Notes: generated by a model from the sequence alone, not told the origin. Counted from the stretch's first letter, positions 30,667 through 39,300 are shown. The stretch: DNA of 45,776 nt from Pseudomonas nitroreducens (GCF_014204515.1 NZ_JACHLI010000046.1:1-45776); one strand, 5' to 3'. Numbers and translations are program-made.

Positions 30667-32766
30667 GTGAGAATCATCTACCAGAACGAAGTCGCCGACT
30701 GCGGCTACGCCTGTCTTGCCATGGTACTGACGCACCTGGGGCGCGCCACCGCAGTTCGCGAGATCACTGCGCATCGCCCACTGTCGTCCAATGGCCTGAC
30801 GCTGATGGACCTGTACGATGTGGCGACTGATTTCGGCCTCGCCGTGCAGGCCTTCCAGTTCGATGCGAGCGACCTGCCCAACCTCAAGACCGGTTCGATC
30901 CTGCACTTTGGCGGCGCCCACTTCGTGGTGTTCGAGAAAGCCCGGCGCAACCACGTGGTGGTCATCGACCCGGCGTCCGGGCGGCGCAGGCTGGCAATGG
31001 ACATGTTCCTGGCGAACGTTTCCGGCTACCTCCTCGAATGTTCGCCGACGCCGCAGCTGCCCCGCATCCGCGCGAAATCGCAGGTGCCCGGCGCATTGGC
31101 GCGGGTACGCAAGCTGAACCCCCAGTTGCGCGGCCAACTCGCCAAGCTGATGTTCGTGGCCATCGGCAGCCAGTTCGCAATTCTTGCCATGCCTTACTTC
31201 GGCAACCTGGTCCTCGACCATGTGGTCACCAGCGACAATCGAAATCTGCTGCTCATTCTCGCCATCACCTTCTCAAGCATCTTCGCCATCGGCACCTTCA
31301 GCAAGTTCGTACAGAGCTATCTGACCGCCCTGGCGGGGACGCTGGTCAGCGTCAATGTCACCCAGGGGCTGCTGGGGCAGCTGTTGAGAAACCCCATCTC
31401 CTACTTCGAGAAACGCAACGTCGGCGACTTGTTCGCCCGCCTGAAGTCCCAGGAGGAGATCAACGACTACACGGTACGCACCAGCATTTCACTGCGCATC
31501 GACCTCACCGTCGCTTGCCTCGCAATCGCCCTCATGCTGATCCAGAGCGCCCTGCTGGCTGTCGTTGCCCTGGGGATCTTCGCACTCTATCTGGGCACGG
31601 CTTTCGCTCTGTACGCCCCGATGCGGGATGCCCATATGCTGGTACTGGAACGCTCGGCACAGTGTGACGACGCGCTGATTGAAACGGTTCGCGGCGCCTC
31701 GCTGATCAAGCTCGCGTGTGGAGAAACCCGTCGCACCGCCATCTTCATGGCGAAGTTCCGGGCCAATGCGGCCGCGGCGCTCTACAGCGCGAAGCTGACT
31801 GCCGGCCGCGATGCGGTGCTGAAACTGGTCGAGTATGCCGATGTGATCGTCATTACCTGGCTGGCGGCCGGGCTGATGCTCGACGGGAAGATTTCGGTGG
31901 GCGTGTTCTACTCCTTCATGATCTACAAGTCCCTGTCCTCGGAGCGCCTGGCCCAGGCAATCAACGCCCTGTTCGGCCGCTTCATGCTCAGCGTGCCGGT
32001 GCAACGTGTCGCCGATATCGTTGAACACGAACCGGAGCGCTACGCGCCGCCCGAGCAACTGGGAAGGATCGCCGAACTACGTCATCTGGAGTCCATCCAG
32101 GTACGTGACCTGAGCTTCAGCTACGGCATTTCCGACCGTCAGGTGCTCGACGACGTTTCGCTGGATATCCGCCGGGGCGACAAGATTGTCATCGTCGGGC
32201 CTTCCGGCGTGGGCAAGTCGACGCTGTTCAAGCTGCTTTGCGCAGCCGAACCGGTGCGGCAGGGCGAGATCTGCCTGAACGGCGTGAGCTACAGCAACCT
32301 TGCCGTCGATGAAGTCCGCCGCCATATGACCCAGATGCGCCAAGGCGACCTGATCCTCAATGGCAGCATCGCCGACAACATTTCGCTGTTCAGCGCCAAC
32401 CCCGACCACAACCGGATCAACCAGTTGCTCAAGGACGTCGGTCTCCTGGGCGATGTCATGCAATTGCCGATGCGCACCCAGACAGTCATCAGCGACTCGA
32501 TCGCGAACATTTCCGCCGGTCAGCGCCAGAGACTGCTGCTGGCACGCGCTCTGTACCAGGAATCGGAACTGCTTCTGCTCGATGAGCCGACCTCCAACCT
32601 GGACCCCGCCTCGGTTGCCGGCATCGCCGAGTTACTCCAACGCCTGGACCGCACGATCATCGTCATCACCCACGATCCCTCGCTGGCGTCGCGCTTCGAA
32701 CGCAGCTACCAACTGAACGACGGACGACTCATTCCCCGTGCTCAGCGCCAGGGAGTCCCGACATGA
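30667..32766 (+). CDS. C39 peptidase-containing ABC exporter (PCAT)
   Basis: A 699-residue bifunctional leader peptidase and exporter. The N-terminal C39 peptidase has oxyanion Q6, catalytic C12 (QNEVADCGYACLAM), H85 (GGAHFVVFE) and D101 (VVIDPASG), all intact. It should therefore cut after the GG of the two peptides upstream. Six membrane helices follow (~155-430). The ATPase has Walker A GPSGVGKS (511-518), signature ISAGQRQR, Walker B LLLLDEPTS and H-loop VITHD. The GTG start at 30667 follows the adaptor stop by 2 bases; an ATG 42 bases earlier lies inside the adaptor gene and before the peptidase motif. The 3' end overlaps the TolC gene by 4 bases. Confidence 0.95.
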   Translation: MRIIYQNEVADCGYACLAMVLTHLGRATAVREITAHRPLSSNGLTLMDLYDVATDFGLAVQAFQFDASDLPNLKTGSILHFGGAHFVVFEKARRNHVVVIDPASGRRRLAMDMFLANVSGYLLECSPTPQLPRIRAKSQVPGALARVRKLNPQLRGQLAKLMFVAIGSQFAILAMPYFGNLVLDHVVTSDNRNLLLILAITFSSIFAIGTFSKFVQSYLTALAGTLVSVNVTQGLLGQLLRNPISYFEKRNVGDLFARLKSQEEINDYTVRTSISLRIDLTVACLAIALMLIQSALLAVVALGIFALYLGTAFALYAPMRDAHMLVLERSAQCDDALIETVRGASLIKLACGETRRTAIFMAKFRANAAAALYSAKLTAGRDAVLKLVEYADVIVITWLAAGLMLDGKISVGVFYSFMIYKSLSSERLAQAINALFGRFMLSVPVQRVADIVEHEPERYAPPEQLGRIAELRHLESIQVRDLSFSYGISDRQVLDDVSLDIRRGDKIVIVGPSGVGKSTLFKLLCAAEPVRQGEICLNGVSYSNLAVDEVRRHMTQMRQGDLILNGSIADNISLFSANPDHNRINQLLKDVGLLGDVMQLPMRTQTVISDSIANISAGQRQRLLLARALYQESELLLLDEPTSNLDPASVAGIAELLQRLDRTIIVITHDPSLASRFERSYQLNDGRLIPRAQRQGVPT

Positions 32767-34082
32767 AAACCTTGAAAGCACTGATCTCGGCAGGATTTGC
32801 AATCGCGCTCCTGCCCCTCGCCGCCTCCGCAGGCGAACTGCTGTCAGTCATTAACGACACCCTCGCCCGTGACGCAGAGCTGGCGGCGGCGAACGCCGAA
32901 ATTGCCATCGAACGCGAAGAAGTGCCCCTGGCCCGCGCAGCGCTGCTGCCCAGACTCGATGGCGGCTGGGGACGCACCTACAACCAGATCAAGACAGACA
33001 ACGGTCCGACCACCAAGTACTGGCAGAACGGCTGGATGGTGACTTTGACCCAACCCGTCTTCGACTGGGTGCGCTGGGTGGAACTGCGCCAGGCAAGCAT
33101 CGCCGGCGCCAAGGCAGAGCTTGAATATGCCAGCGCCTGGCAGGCGCTGGTTCTGCGCAGTGCCAACGCCTATTTCGATCTGCTCGCCGCCGCCCAGGAA
33201 AATACCCGCGCATCGGACTATCTGCGCGCCGTCAGGGAGCAACACGCACTTACCCAGAAGTTGCAGGCCGGCGGAGAAGCGACAGTCATCGACGTCCAGG
33301 AAGCCCTGTCACGGCTGAGCGAAGCTCAGTTGCGCCAACAGGATGCCGTCCGCAACCTGGATGCGTGCCAGCGCGTGCTGGCCAACCTGACCGGGCGGAA
33401 GGTTTCTCCCGCCGAGCTGTCCTCGACCCGACGCACCCGTCCCTGGCTGAAAGCAAAGAGCCTGCAGCAGTGGGTCCATCAGGCGGAGACATACAGTTTC
33501 CCTGTACAGCTCGGCCAGCTTGAACTTCGCGATGCCGACAAGAACATCGACAAGGCCCGCGCCCAGCGCTATCCCGTCGTCAACCTGACGGCCAGCCACT
33601 CACCGACTGGCGCCGCATCGGGCTATTCCGACCCGACCACGACCAATAGCGCCATGCTGACCATATCGGCCCCGCTGTTTACCGGTGGCGCCAATCGGGC
33701 CCGCATTCGCCAGGCCATGGCCGGCGAGGAGAAAGCCCAGAACAACCTGCTCGCGGCCACACGCAAGTCAGCCGCCGATACACGTGAATGGTTCGAGCGC
33801 TTCAACTGGGCGCAGGAGCGGAGCAACGCCCTGGGGGAGATCGTTCGCCTGAACGAATCCTCTCTGGCAGCAACTCGCATCGGCTATAGAACCGGTAGTC
33901 GCTCGAACCTCGACGTGCTCAGGGCCCAGGAAGTGCTCTTCGCCAGCCGTGGCGAACGGGCCAAGGCGCAGTACGAAATGCTCTCGGCCTTCCTCGCCCT
34001 CAAGGCGCAGGTAGCCTCACTGGAAATGGCGGACATCAAAATGCTCGACAACTGGCTGACGTCCGATGAGCAGGAAAGCTGA
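32763..34082 (+). CDS. TolC-family outer-membrane channel
   Basis: A 439-residue outer-membrane factor with a cleavable signal peptide (MKTLKALISAGFAIALLPLAASA). It shows the two-fold TolC repeat: long heptad-rich helices (ELAAANAEIAIEREEVPLARA; AQLRQQDAVRNLDACQRVLANLTG; the second half near 330-420) and short strands such as GWMVTLTQPVFDW and NSAMLTISAPLFTGG. The start overlaps the ABC gene stop (ATGA), so the channel is dedicated to this exporter rather than being the house-keeping TolC. It completes a type I secretion unit: adaptor, C39-ABC and channel. Confidence 0.93.
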   Translation: MKTLKALISAGFAIALLPLAASAGELLSVINDTLARDAELAAANAEIAIEREEVPLARAALLPRLDGGWGRTYNQIKTDNGPTTKYWQNGWMVTLTQPVFDWVRWVELRQASIAGAKAELEYASAWQALVLRSANAYFDLLAAAQENTRASDYLRAVREQHALTQKLQAGGEATVIDVQEALSRLSEAQLRQQDAVRNLDACQRVLANLTGRKVSPAELSSTRRTRPWLKAKSLQQWVHQAETYSFPVQLGQLELRDADKNIDKARAQRYPVVNLTASHSPTGAASGYSDPTTTNSAMLTISAPLFTGGANRARIRQAMAGEEKAQNNLLAATRKSAADTREWFERFNWAQERSNALGEIVRLNESSLAATRIGYRTGSRSNLDVLRAQEVLFASRGERAKAQYEMLSAFLALKAQVASLEMADIKMLDNWLTSDEQES

Positions 34083-34083
34083 G

Positions 34084-34980
34084 ATGGGCATCCGCTGGCA
34101 GGACCGTTGGTTGTTGTCCTTGTCCGCTCGGGCAATCGAGCGGACAGCACTGCTTTCCTGGGGGCTGCGTAGCCTGTTCAGCGCCAGGACGCGCTGGAAC
34201 GGCCGGCTCCGCTACGAGTGGGGAGCGGACAGCGTCTCCCTGAGCCGGGCAGACAAGTGGCGCACCATGGCCAGCAAGGAGCTGGAGGCCCTTATCGACC
34301 GCCGCATGCAGATGGGAAGGCTGTACGGCAAGGGCCATGTTTGGCCTGAACTGGAAGCGGCCGCTCGGGAATTGGCCACTGCCGTACGGACGATCCAGAG
34401 CAGGACGCCCGGCCGACCGGTGGTGGTCTCGCCGTTCCACTACGTATCCGAATACGCGAACATCTACGTCGTCGACGCGATGCGCGCGCAGTTGGGCCTG
34501 AAGGAGCTGGCGGTGGTGTCGGGCAGCCCCCGCGAAGCCTATGGCAATCGCGAAGACGTGCTGATCCCCGGCCTGCGCATATTGCACACTTACGACGAAA
34601 ACAACCGCTCCGGCCTCGGCCTGAGGCTGATGCGAGCCTTGCGCCAGGAGCGTATTGCGGTCCTGTTCAGCGATGCGCCGCCTTACACCATGCAGCGCTA
34701 CCCCATGGAAACCGTCGAAGTATCGATGCTCGGGCGATCTGCTCGCCTGCACCGTGGCGTGTTCAACATCGGCAGCCATGCCGACGCCGTACTGCTGTGC
34801 TTCCACATCTCGTTCTCGAAGGGGCACTTCGGCCACCGGATCTACGCCCCCATAGAACTCAAGAATGCAGATGCCCCCCAGCAGGTGGCGCAGTGTATCG
34901 AACGGGCCTACGCGGATGACTATCCGAACTGGATCCTTGCCGATCACCCCTCCCGCTACGGCTTTGCTCCCACCAAGTGA
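34084..34980 (+). CDS. LpxL/HtrB-like acyltransferase-fold protein in the exporter operon
   Basis: A 298-residue protein whose layout resembles the lipid A late acyltransferase superfamily. It has an N-terminal Arg-rich amphipathic/hydrophobic segment, then VVVSPFHYVSEYANIYVV where the active-site HX4(D/E) usually stands. Further on are ALRQERIAVLFSDAPP, LHRGVFNIGSHADAVLLCFHI and a C-terminal PNWILADHPSRYGF. The putative active site reads H-Y-V-S-E, one residue tighter than the standard spacing, so activity is uncertain. ATG at 34084 has AGGA 9 bases before it; ATG at 34066 inside the TolC gene is an alternative. Being last in the export operon, it may acylate the peptides or envelope lipids, or give self-protection. 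That is inference. Confidence 0.6.
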   Translation: MGIRWQDRWLLSLSARAIERTALLSWGLRSLFSARTRWNGRLRYEWGADSVSLSRADKWRTMASKELEALIDRRMQMGRLYGKGHVWPELEAAARELATAVRTIQSRTPGRPVVVSPFHYVSEYANIYVVDAMRAQLGLKELAVVSGSPREAYGNREDVLIPGLRILHTYDENNRSGLGLRLMRALRQERIAVLFSDAPPYTMQRYPMETVEVSMLGRSARLHRGVFNIGSHADAVLLCFHISFSKGHFGHRIYAPIELKNADAPQQVAQCIERAYADDYPNWILADHPSRYGFAPTK

Positions 34981-35260
34981 CTCTGGCACATCAGGGCAGC
35001 GCACGAACTCTCGCCTCTCCTGAAGAGAACCTGCCCTATCGGGATCTGGCAGCAAGAACAGGAAATTTCTCTATATGAAGCACCTTGTTCTCGGACAGAC
35101 CGAGAGCGAAGTAACCGGTATTAATCCATTTAGCCAATAAATACTGCGGCTGCTTTCCTGCACGTCAAGACACACCAGACCTGCAGGTATCTGGACGTGC
35201 GAATGCGCACCGCCTCGACCACCCAGTTGCCGCTTAATTCTTTGATCAGGGAGTACCGAA

Positions 35261-36376
35261 ATGAAAATGCGGGGAATCATCAGTGGTAAAGGCACAGGGC
35301 GACTGTGGTCGCTCGCGACATACCTATCGCTGGTCGTTGCGATGGCCAGTTGGAGCCAGCTCTCAGCAGCGGCAAGCTCCTGCCAGTTCAACGGCTCCAG
35401 CGCGGAGACCTTCAATTTCCCGAGTCCGATTTCGGTTCCTCGAGACAACTCGGCTTCAATGCATCCCCTGACGAACTGGGTCTCGGGCGATTCAGCGTCG
35501 AACATCTACACCTGCACAGCCGACAACAGCACCCAGGTGGGGATTGGCATAAAGTTCCCCGTACTCGGCCAGGCGGGGACCTACAGCGAAGGCGGGGAAA
35601 GCTACAAGGTCTTCAATACGAGCATTCCAGGAGTGGGAGTGGTCTACGGCTTTCGCTACTACACCACCGGTCCCGGCTGCGATCAGAACAGCGGCACCAT
35701 CGGCTGGTACTCCTGGATGACCGGCTCAGGCAACATTCCTTACAGCAACCGCTACTGCGAGAGCGTGCCGTCCGCTTCCTATTCCTTTGGAGCCCAGTTG
35801 CAGTTCCGCCTCATCCAGACGGGAAAGCTGACAGCCGGCACCATGCCAGCATTCACCCTCACCTACACCGCGCTGAATACCAACGGAGTGTTCTCGACCA
35901 GTACAGGAAGCAGGAACTACATCATTGGCTCGGTGAATTTCCAGACTCTGGGGTGCACCGCAGAAGGCGCTGACGTGATTCTGGATACCGCACAGAAGAG
36001 CGATTTCGCCTCGGCAACCAGCGTACGAACCAAACCCTTCCAGTTGACCCTGCGAAACTGCCCAGGCGGGATGAACAGCATCAGGTATCAACTCGACCCA
36101 ATCGGCACGGTCATCAGCGCCACGGACGGCACCTTCCAGAATGCCACCGGGACCGACATGGCCAAAGGCGTGGGGCTGCGAATCACCAACGAGGCCAACA
36201 CCGCCCCCATTCGCTTCGGTGACTCCAGCTACGTAGTTTCCGACTACAGCCCAACCTCCGGCAACTCGTCATTGTCCATCAAGATGAACGTCTCCTACTT
36301 CCGAACAGGTACCGCAGCCCAGGTCTCCGGCGGAAATGTCAGGGGTACGGCGCAGTTGACGGTGTTCTATCTCTGA
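35261..36376 (+). CDS. Fimbrial tip adhesin-like protein (chaperone-usher type), orphan
   Basis: A 371-residue secreted protein with a long signal peptide (cut near residue 37, AAASS). An N-terminal lectin-like region (~38-225) has several Cys and many Ser/Gly/Tyr. A C-terminal pilin domain (~228-371) begins VNFQTLGCTAEG with a disulfide partner in LRNCPGG and ends GTAQLTVFYL. The penultimate Tyr and alternating hydrophobics are the usual chaperone and donor-strand signals. No chaperone or usher gene is present in the window, so it must use components from elsewhere or be non-functional. GGGAG precedes the start. It lies 280 bases downstream of the acyltransferase-like gene, with its own 5' region. 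Confidence 0.82.
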   Translation: MKMRGIISGKGTGRLWSLATYLSLVVAMASWSQLSAAASSCQFNGSSAETFNFPSPISVPRDNSASMHPLTNWVSGDSASNIYTCTADNSTQVGIGIKFPVLGQAGTYSEGGESYKVFNTSIPGVGVVYGFRYYTTGPGCDQNSGTIGWYSWMTGSGNIPYSNRYCESVPSASYSFGAQLQFRLIQTGKLTAGTMPAFTLTYTALNTNGVFSTSTGSRNYIIGSVNFQTLGCTAEGADVILDTAQKSDFASATSVRTKPFQLTLRNCPGGMNSIRYQLDPIGTVISATDGTFQNATGTDMAKGVGLRITNEANTAPIRFGDSSYVVSDYSPTSGNSSLSIKMNVSYFRTGTAAQVSGGNVRGTAQLTVFYL

Positions 36377-36504
36377 GGAGCCATGAGCCGGCGCTCTCCT
36401 GTCAGGCGCCCCATGAAGGCGTCAGTGTCGATAAGTGATACCATCGCCGACTGGCTGTCGCCGATCAGGCACGACGCCGGATCATCGAATTCCAAGGAGT
36501 CACC

Positions 36505-36855
36505 ATGAAATACCTCACCCCCGAACAGATGGCCAAACCGCGCAAGCGCCGCCTGCTGAAGAAACTGCGCCTGGGCGAATTCCAGGAGTTCGGCTTCAGC
36601 CTGGAAGTGAACTACAGCGGCGACCTGGATGAGGTGCTCGATCAGTGGATCGCCTTCGTCGAGTCCGAGGGCTGGGTTTTCGTCGGTGGTGCCACCGAAG
36701 ATGGTGAGTTCACCGGTTACCTGTGCCTGAATGCGGTCGGCAGCCTGAGCGAGGCCGATCGTGAGACCACCCGCCTGTGGCTGGAGAAGCAGTCCTGGGT
36801 GAAATCCTTCGAGCTGGGCGAGCTGAGCGACTGCTGGCACGGCCTGTTCGAGTGA
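36505..36855 (+). CDS. yggL: YggL family protein (DUF469, 50S-associated)
   Basis: A 116-residue cytoplasmic protein of the YggL/DUF469 family, whose members bind the large ribosomal subunit. The family pattern is seen in a basic N terminus (KPRKRRLLKKLRLGEFQEFGF), the central LDEVLDQWIAFVESEGWVFVGG and the C-terminal VKSFELGELSDCWHG. AAGGAG is well spaced before the start. It has its own terminator and is the first ordinary core gene after the accessory segment. Confidence 0.93.
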   Translation: MKYLTPEQMAKPRKRRLLKKLRLGEFQEFGFSLEVNYSGDLDEVLDQWIAFVESEGWVFVGGATEDGEFTGYLCLNAVGSLSEADRETTRLWLEKQSWVKSFELGELSDCWHGLFE

Positions 36856-36862
36856 TCTGCGC

Positions 36863-36893
36863 AAAGGCGGCCCGAGTGGCCGCCTTCTGCTTT
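36863..36893 (+). terminator. Rho-independent terminator of yggL
   Basis: AAAGGCGGCC, CGAGT loop, GGCCGCCTTCTGCTTT: a GC stem with a mixed T-tract, 8 bases past the yggL stop. Confidence 0.85.
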
Positions 36894-36990
36894 CCTCCCG
36901 CCGCTTCCACCCTGCATCGCCGCTGACCACAGGTTGTCAGCTTCGCTTCGCTCTGCGACCCTGCCCCGAACCGAACAAGGACCGGGATGC

Positions 36991-38352
36991 ATGGAACATA
37001 TCGCCATTATCGGCAGCGGATTCTGCGGCACCGCATTGGCCATCCAGTTGCTGCGCAATGCGAAGGGGCCGCTTCGCCTGAGCCTGATCAACCGCTCCGG
37101 CCGCCTGGCCCGCGGCCTGGCCTATGGCACTCGCTCCGCCAGCCACATTCTCAATGTGCCGGCCGAGCGCATGAGCCTCTTCCCGGACCAGCCTTCAGAC
37201 TTTCTCGAATTCGCGCGCAGGCAGATGCCCGAGGCGAAGCCGGGTGACTTCCTCCCCCGCCGTTTCTATGGCGACTACCTGCAGGATCGTCTCGGCCACG
37301 CCATTGCCGAGGCTGCACCCGGCGTGCGTTTCAGCAGCCTGTGCCAGCAGGTGCTGGAGTTGACCGACCAGGGCGACCATCTGCGCCTGCTGCTGGATGA
37401 CGGGCAGCCGCTGGAGAGCCGCAAGGTCATCATCGCCACCGGCAACTTCACCCCGGCAACCCCGGCGCCGCTCAAGGCACTGGAAGACGATCCCGGCTAT
37501 CTGCGCGATCCATGGACGCCCGGCGCCCTGGAAGGCATCCCGGCCGCTGCCAGTGTCCTGCTGCTGGGCGCCGGCCTGACCATGTACGACATGGCGCTGG
37601 CCCTGCAGGACCAGGGACATCGCGGCCCCCTGCTGGCGCTCTCGCGTCGCGCATTGCTGCCCCAGGCCCACCGTGACAACGCCAGCCATCCGGTCCTCCC
37701 GGAGCTGCCGCAGGCCTTCCGGCAGGCCACAGGCCTGAACCAACGGGTGCGCGATCTGCGCCTGCTGATCCGCCAGGCCAGCGCTGACGGCCACGACTGG
37801 CGCGACGTGATCGCGGCACTCCGCCCGCTCACGCCCCAGCTCTGGCAGGCCCTGGAAGAGCGCGAGCGCAGCCGCTTCCTGCGCCATCTGCAACCTTACT
37901 GGGATGTGCATCGCCACCGCGCCGCGCCGCCTGTTGCGCAACGCGTCAGCGAGCTGCGAGACAGCGGCCAATTGCGGGTACAGGCAGGTCGCGTGCTGGC
38001 GGCCCGGCCGACCAATCCCGGCATCGCCGTGACGGTTCGCCAACGTGGCGCCAGGCAATCCCAGGAGCAGCAGTTCGACTATCTGATCAATTGCACGGGC
38101 CCGTGCACCAACCTGCGCAGCGTGCAGGAAACGCTGCTGAACGGGCTGCTGGAGCGTGGTGTGATCCGCCAGGACCGCCAGTGCCTCGGGCTGGATACCG
38201 ATGACCAGTACCGCTTGCTCGATGTCCATGGCCAGGCCAACCCGAACCTCTATCTGCTCAGTCCCATGCTGCGCGCCAGCCATTGGGAAGCCACCGCAGT
38301 ACCGGAGCTGCGCAACCACGCCGCGCAGCTTGCCGGCTTGCTGCTGGCATGA
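36991..38352 (+). CDS. FAD/NAD(P)-binding protein (NAD_binding_9 type)
   Basis: A 453-residue predicted flavoprotein. The N-terminal dinucleotide fold is IAIIGSGFCGTALAIQLL (4-21). The FAD family signature GLAYGTRSASHILNVPAERMS follows, and a second nucleotide fold near 185-203 reads SVLLLGAGLTMYDMALAL. A conserved C-terminal stretch contains LINCTGPCTNLR. These proteins (related to YdhS) are uncharacterised oxidoreductases or N-hydroxylase-like enzymes. The start at 36991 is chosen because the Rossmann motif begins there; the frame extends upstream without similarity. It is separated from yggL by that gene's terminator, so it has its own promoter. Confidence 0.85.
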   Translation: MEHIAIIGSGFCGTALAIQLLRNAKGPLRLSLINRSGRLARGLAYGTRSASHILNVPAERMSLFPDQPSDFLEFARRQMPEAKPGDFLPRRFYGDYLQDRLGHAIAEAAPGVRFSSLCQQVLELTDQGDHLRLLLDDGQPLESRKVIIATGNFTPATPAPLKALEDDPGYLRDPWTPGALEGIPAAASVLLLGAGLTMYDMALALQDQGHRGPLLALSRRALLPQAHRDNASHPVLPELPQAFRQATGLNQRVRDLRLLIRQASADGHDWRDVIAALRPLTPQLWQALEERERSRFLRHLQPYWDVHRHRAAPPVAQRVSELRDSGQLRVQAGRVLAARPTNPGIAVTVRQRGARQSQEQQFDYLINCTGPCTNLRSVQETLLNGLLERGVIRQDRQCLGLDTDDQYRLLDVHGQANPNLYLLSPMLRASHWEATAVPELRNHAAQLAGLLLA

Positions 38353-38358
38353 AACGAA

Positions 38359-38379
38359 GCTGGCCCGTGAAGGGCCAGC
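38359..38379. terminator. Hairpin between convergent genes
   Basis: GCTGGCCC, GTGAA loop, GGGCCAGC, between the flavoprotein gene and the convergent Roadblock operon. On the minus strand it is followed by TTCGTTTC; there is no long U-tract on either strand. Probably a weak bidirectional terminator. Confidence 0.5.
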
Positions 38380-38434
38380 CAGATGGGCGCGACTCGGGCG
38401 GAACTCCCCCTCCGCCCGCCTCCCGGGAAGGACC

Positions 38435-38794
38435 TCAGATCGCCATCTGCCCCTCCACCTCCTGCAACTTGCGGCGTGCCAGGGCGAGGTTGGCCTTGAC
38501 CTTGTCCAGCACGTAGTACATGAACACGCCCTCGTGCTTCGCCATCGGGCGGATGATGTGGTACTGGCGGCCGAGGGTGATCAGGATGTCCTCGATCACG
38601 TCGTTGAGCGCCAGGGACTTCATGGTCTTGAGCTTAGCCCGCACCACCTCGGTGTTGCCCGCCGCGGCCAGCTCCAGGTCCACGCCGCCACCAGCCTGAC
38701 CGAGCAGCATGCCGCTCTTGGCATCCACCACGGCCGACGCCAGGGCTCCATCCAGGTTCAGCAGTTCATCCAGCGATTGTTGCAGTGCAGCCAT
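38435..38794 (-). CDS. Roadblock/LC7 domain protein, second copy
   Basis: A 119-residue single-domain Roadblock/LC7 (MglB-like) protein. Typical features are the N-terminal helix LQQSLDELLNLDGALASAVVD, the strand pair AKSGMLLGQAGG, and the helix NTEVVRAKLKTM. It ends with strands around LITLGRQYHIIRPM and a closing helix ANLALARRKLQEV. Roadblock dimers regulate Ras-like GTPases, often as activating proteins. AGGAG stands before the start. It is the last gene of the minus-strand GTPase operon, 70 bases after the other Roadblock gene. Confidence 0.87.
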   Translation of the reverse strand: MAALQQSLDELLNLDGALASAVVDAKSGMLLGQAGGGVDLELAAAGNTEVVRAKLKTMKSLALNDVIEDILITLGRQYHIIRPMAKHEGVFMYYVLDKVKANLALARRKLQEVEGQMAI

Positions 38795-38864
38795 AGCGAT
38801 TACTCCTCAGTGCGCGTTCTGTTTTAGGGGCCCCGCAGCCGCGCGCGCCACGGAGCCTTTTGTC

Positions 38865-39278
38865 TCAGCCGGCGAGCGACAGGTCAGCCAGTCGCGTGGC
38901 CGTCCGCTTGGCCTGGTAGAGCACCTGGCCGAGCATCTCCTCGCGGTCGGCGACCAGGTTGAGGATCATCGGATGGCTCGGGTGCGGGATATCGACGATG
39001 ACGATGTAGCCCTCGCTGGCCTCGACGATCACGTTCTGGTGCGGGCCGACTTCGCTTTCCTGGCCGACCATGGCGCCCAGGGCCGAGATCGAGCAGGCCA
39101 TGGCCGCCAGCTTGGAAACCTCCAGGCCCTTGCCGGCGCGCGAAGCCACCTCGAAGCCATCGGTGGTGGCGATCACCGCCGCGCTCAGCCGGCCCAGGCT
39201 GGCACTCAACTCGTCCAGTGCGCTCTCGGCATCCTGGCGCAGGCGCTCCGGCAGGTTCATCAAGGCGTGTTCCATCAT
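38865..39278 (-). CDS. Roadblock/LC7 domain protein (MglB-like)
   Basis: A 137-residue Roadblock/LC7 protein. The N-terminal helix LPERLRQDAESALDELSASLG leads into LSAAVIATTDGFEVASRAGKG, the characteristic start of MglB-type domains, and continues with SKLAAMACSISALGAMVGQE. The end, VLYQAKRTATRLADLSL, is helical. The start is at 39278 or the next codon at 39275, with GGAG upstream; longer frames run into the GTPase gene. It lies 22 bases after the GTPase stop. Two different Roadblock proteins with one GTPase suggest a homo- or heterodimeric regulator. Confidence 0.88.
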   Translation of the reverse strand: MMEHALMNLPERLRQDAESALDELSASLGRLSAAVIATTDGFEVASRAGKGLEVSKLAAMACSISALGAMVGQESEVGPHQNVIVEASEGYIVIVDIPHPSHPMILNLVADREEMLGQVLYQAKRTATRLADLSLAG

Positions 39279-39300
39279 CCACTCCAGTCCGTGGTGAACC

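Noticed and set aside
34981..35260. Second GEMM riboswitch before the fimbrial gene
   Set aside because: Adhesin genes are frequent GEMM targets, so it was looked for, but the GGGCAAA and ACGCAAAGCC blocks are absent.
36384..36506. 41-codon plus-strand frame ending in the yggL start
   Set aside because: GAGGAG is only 2 bases from its ATG and the translated sequence is low-quality (Arg/Ser/Pro mix). More likely the yggL leader.
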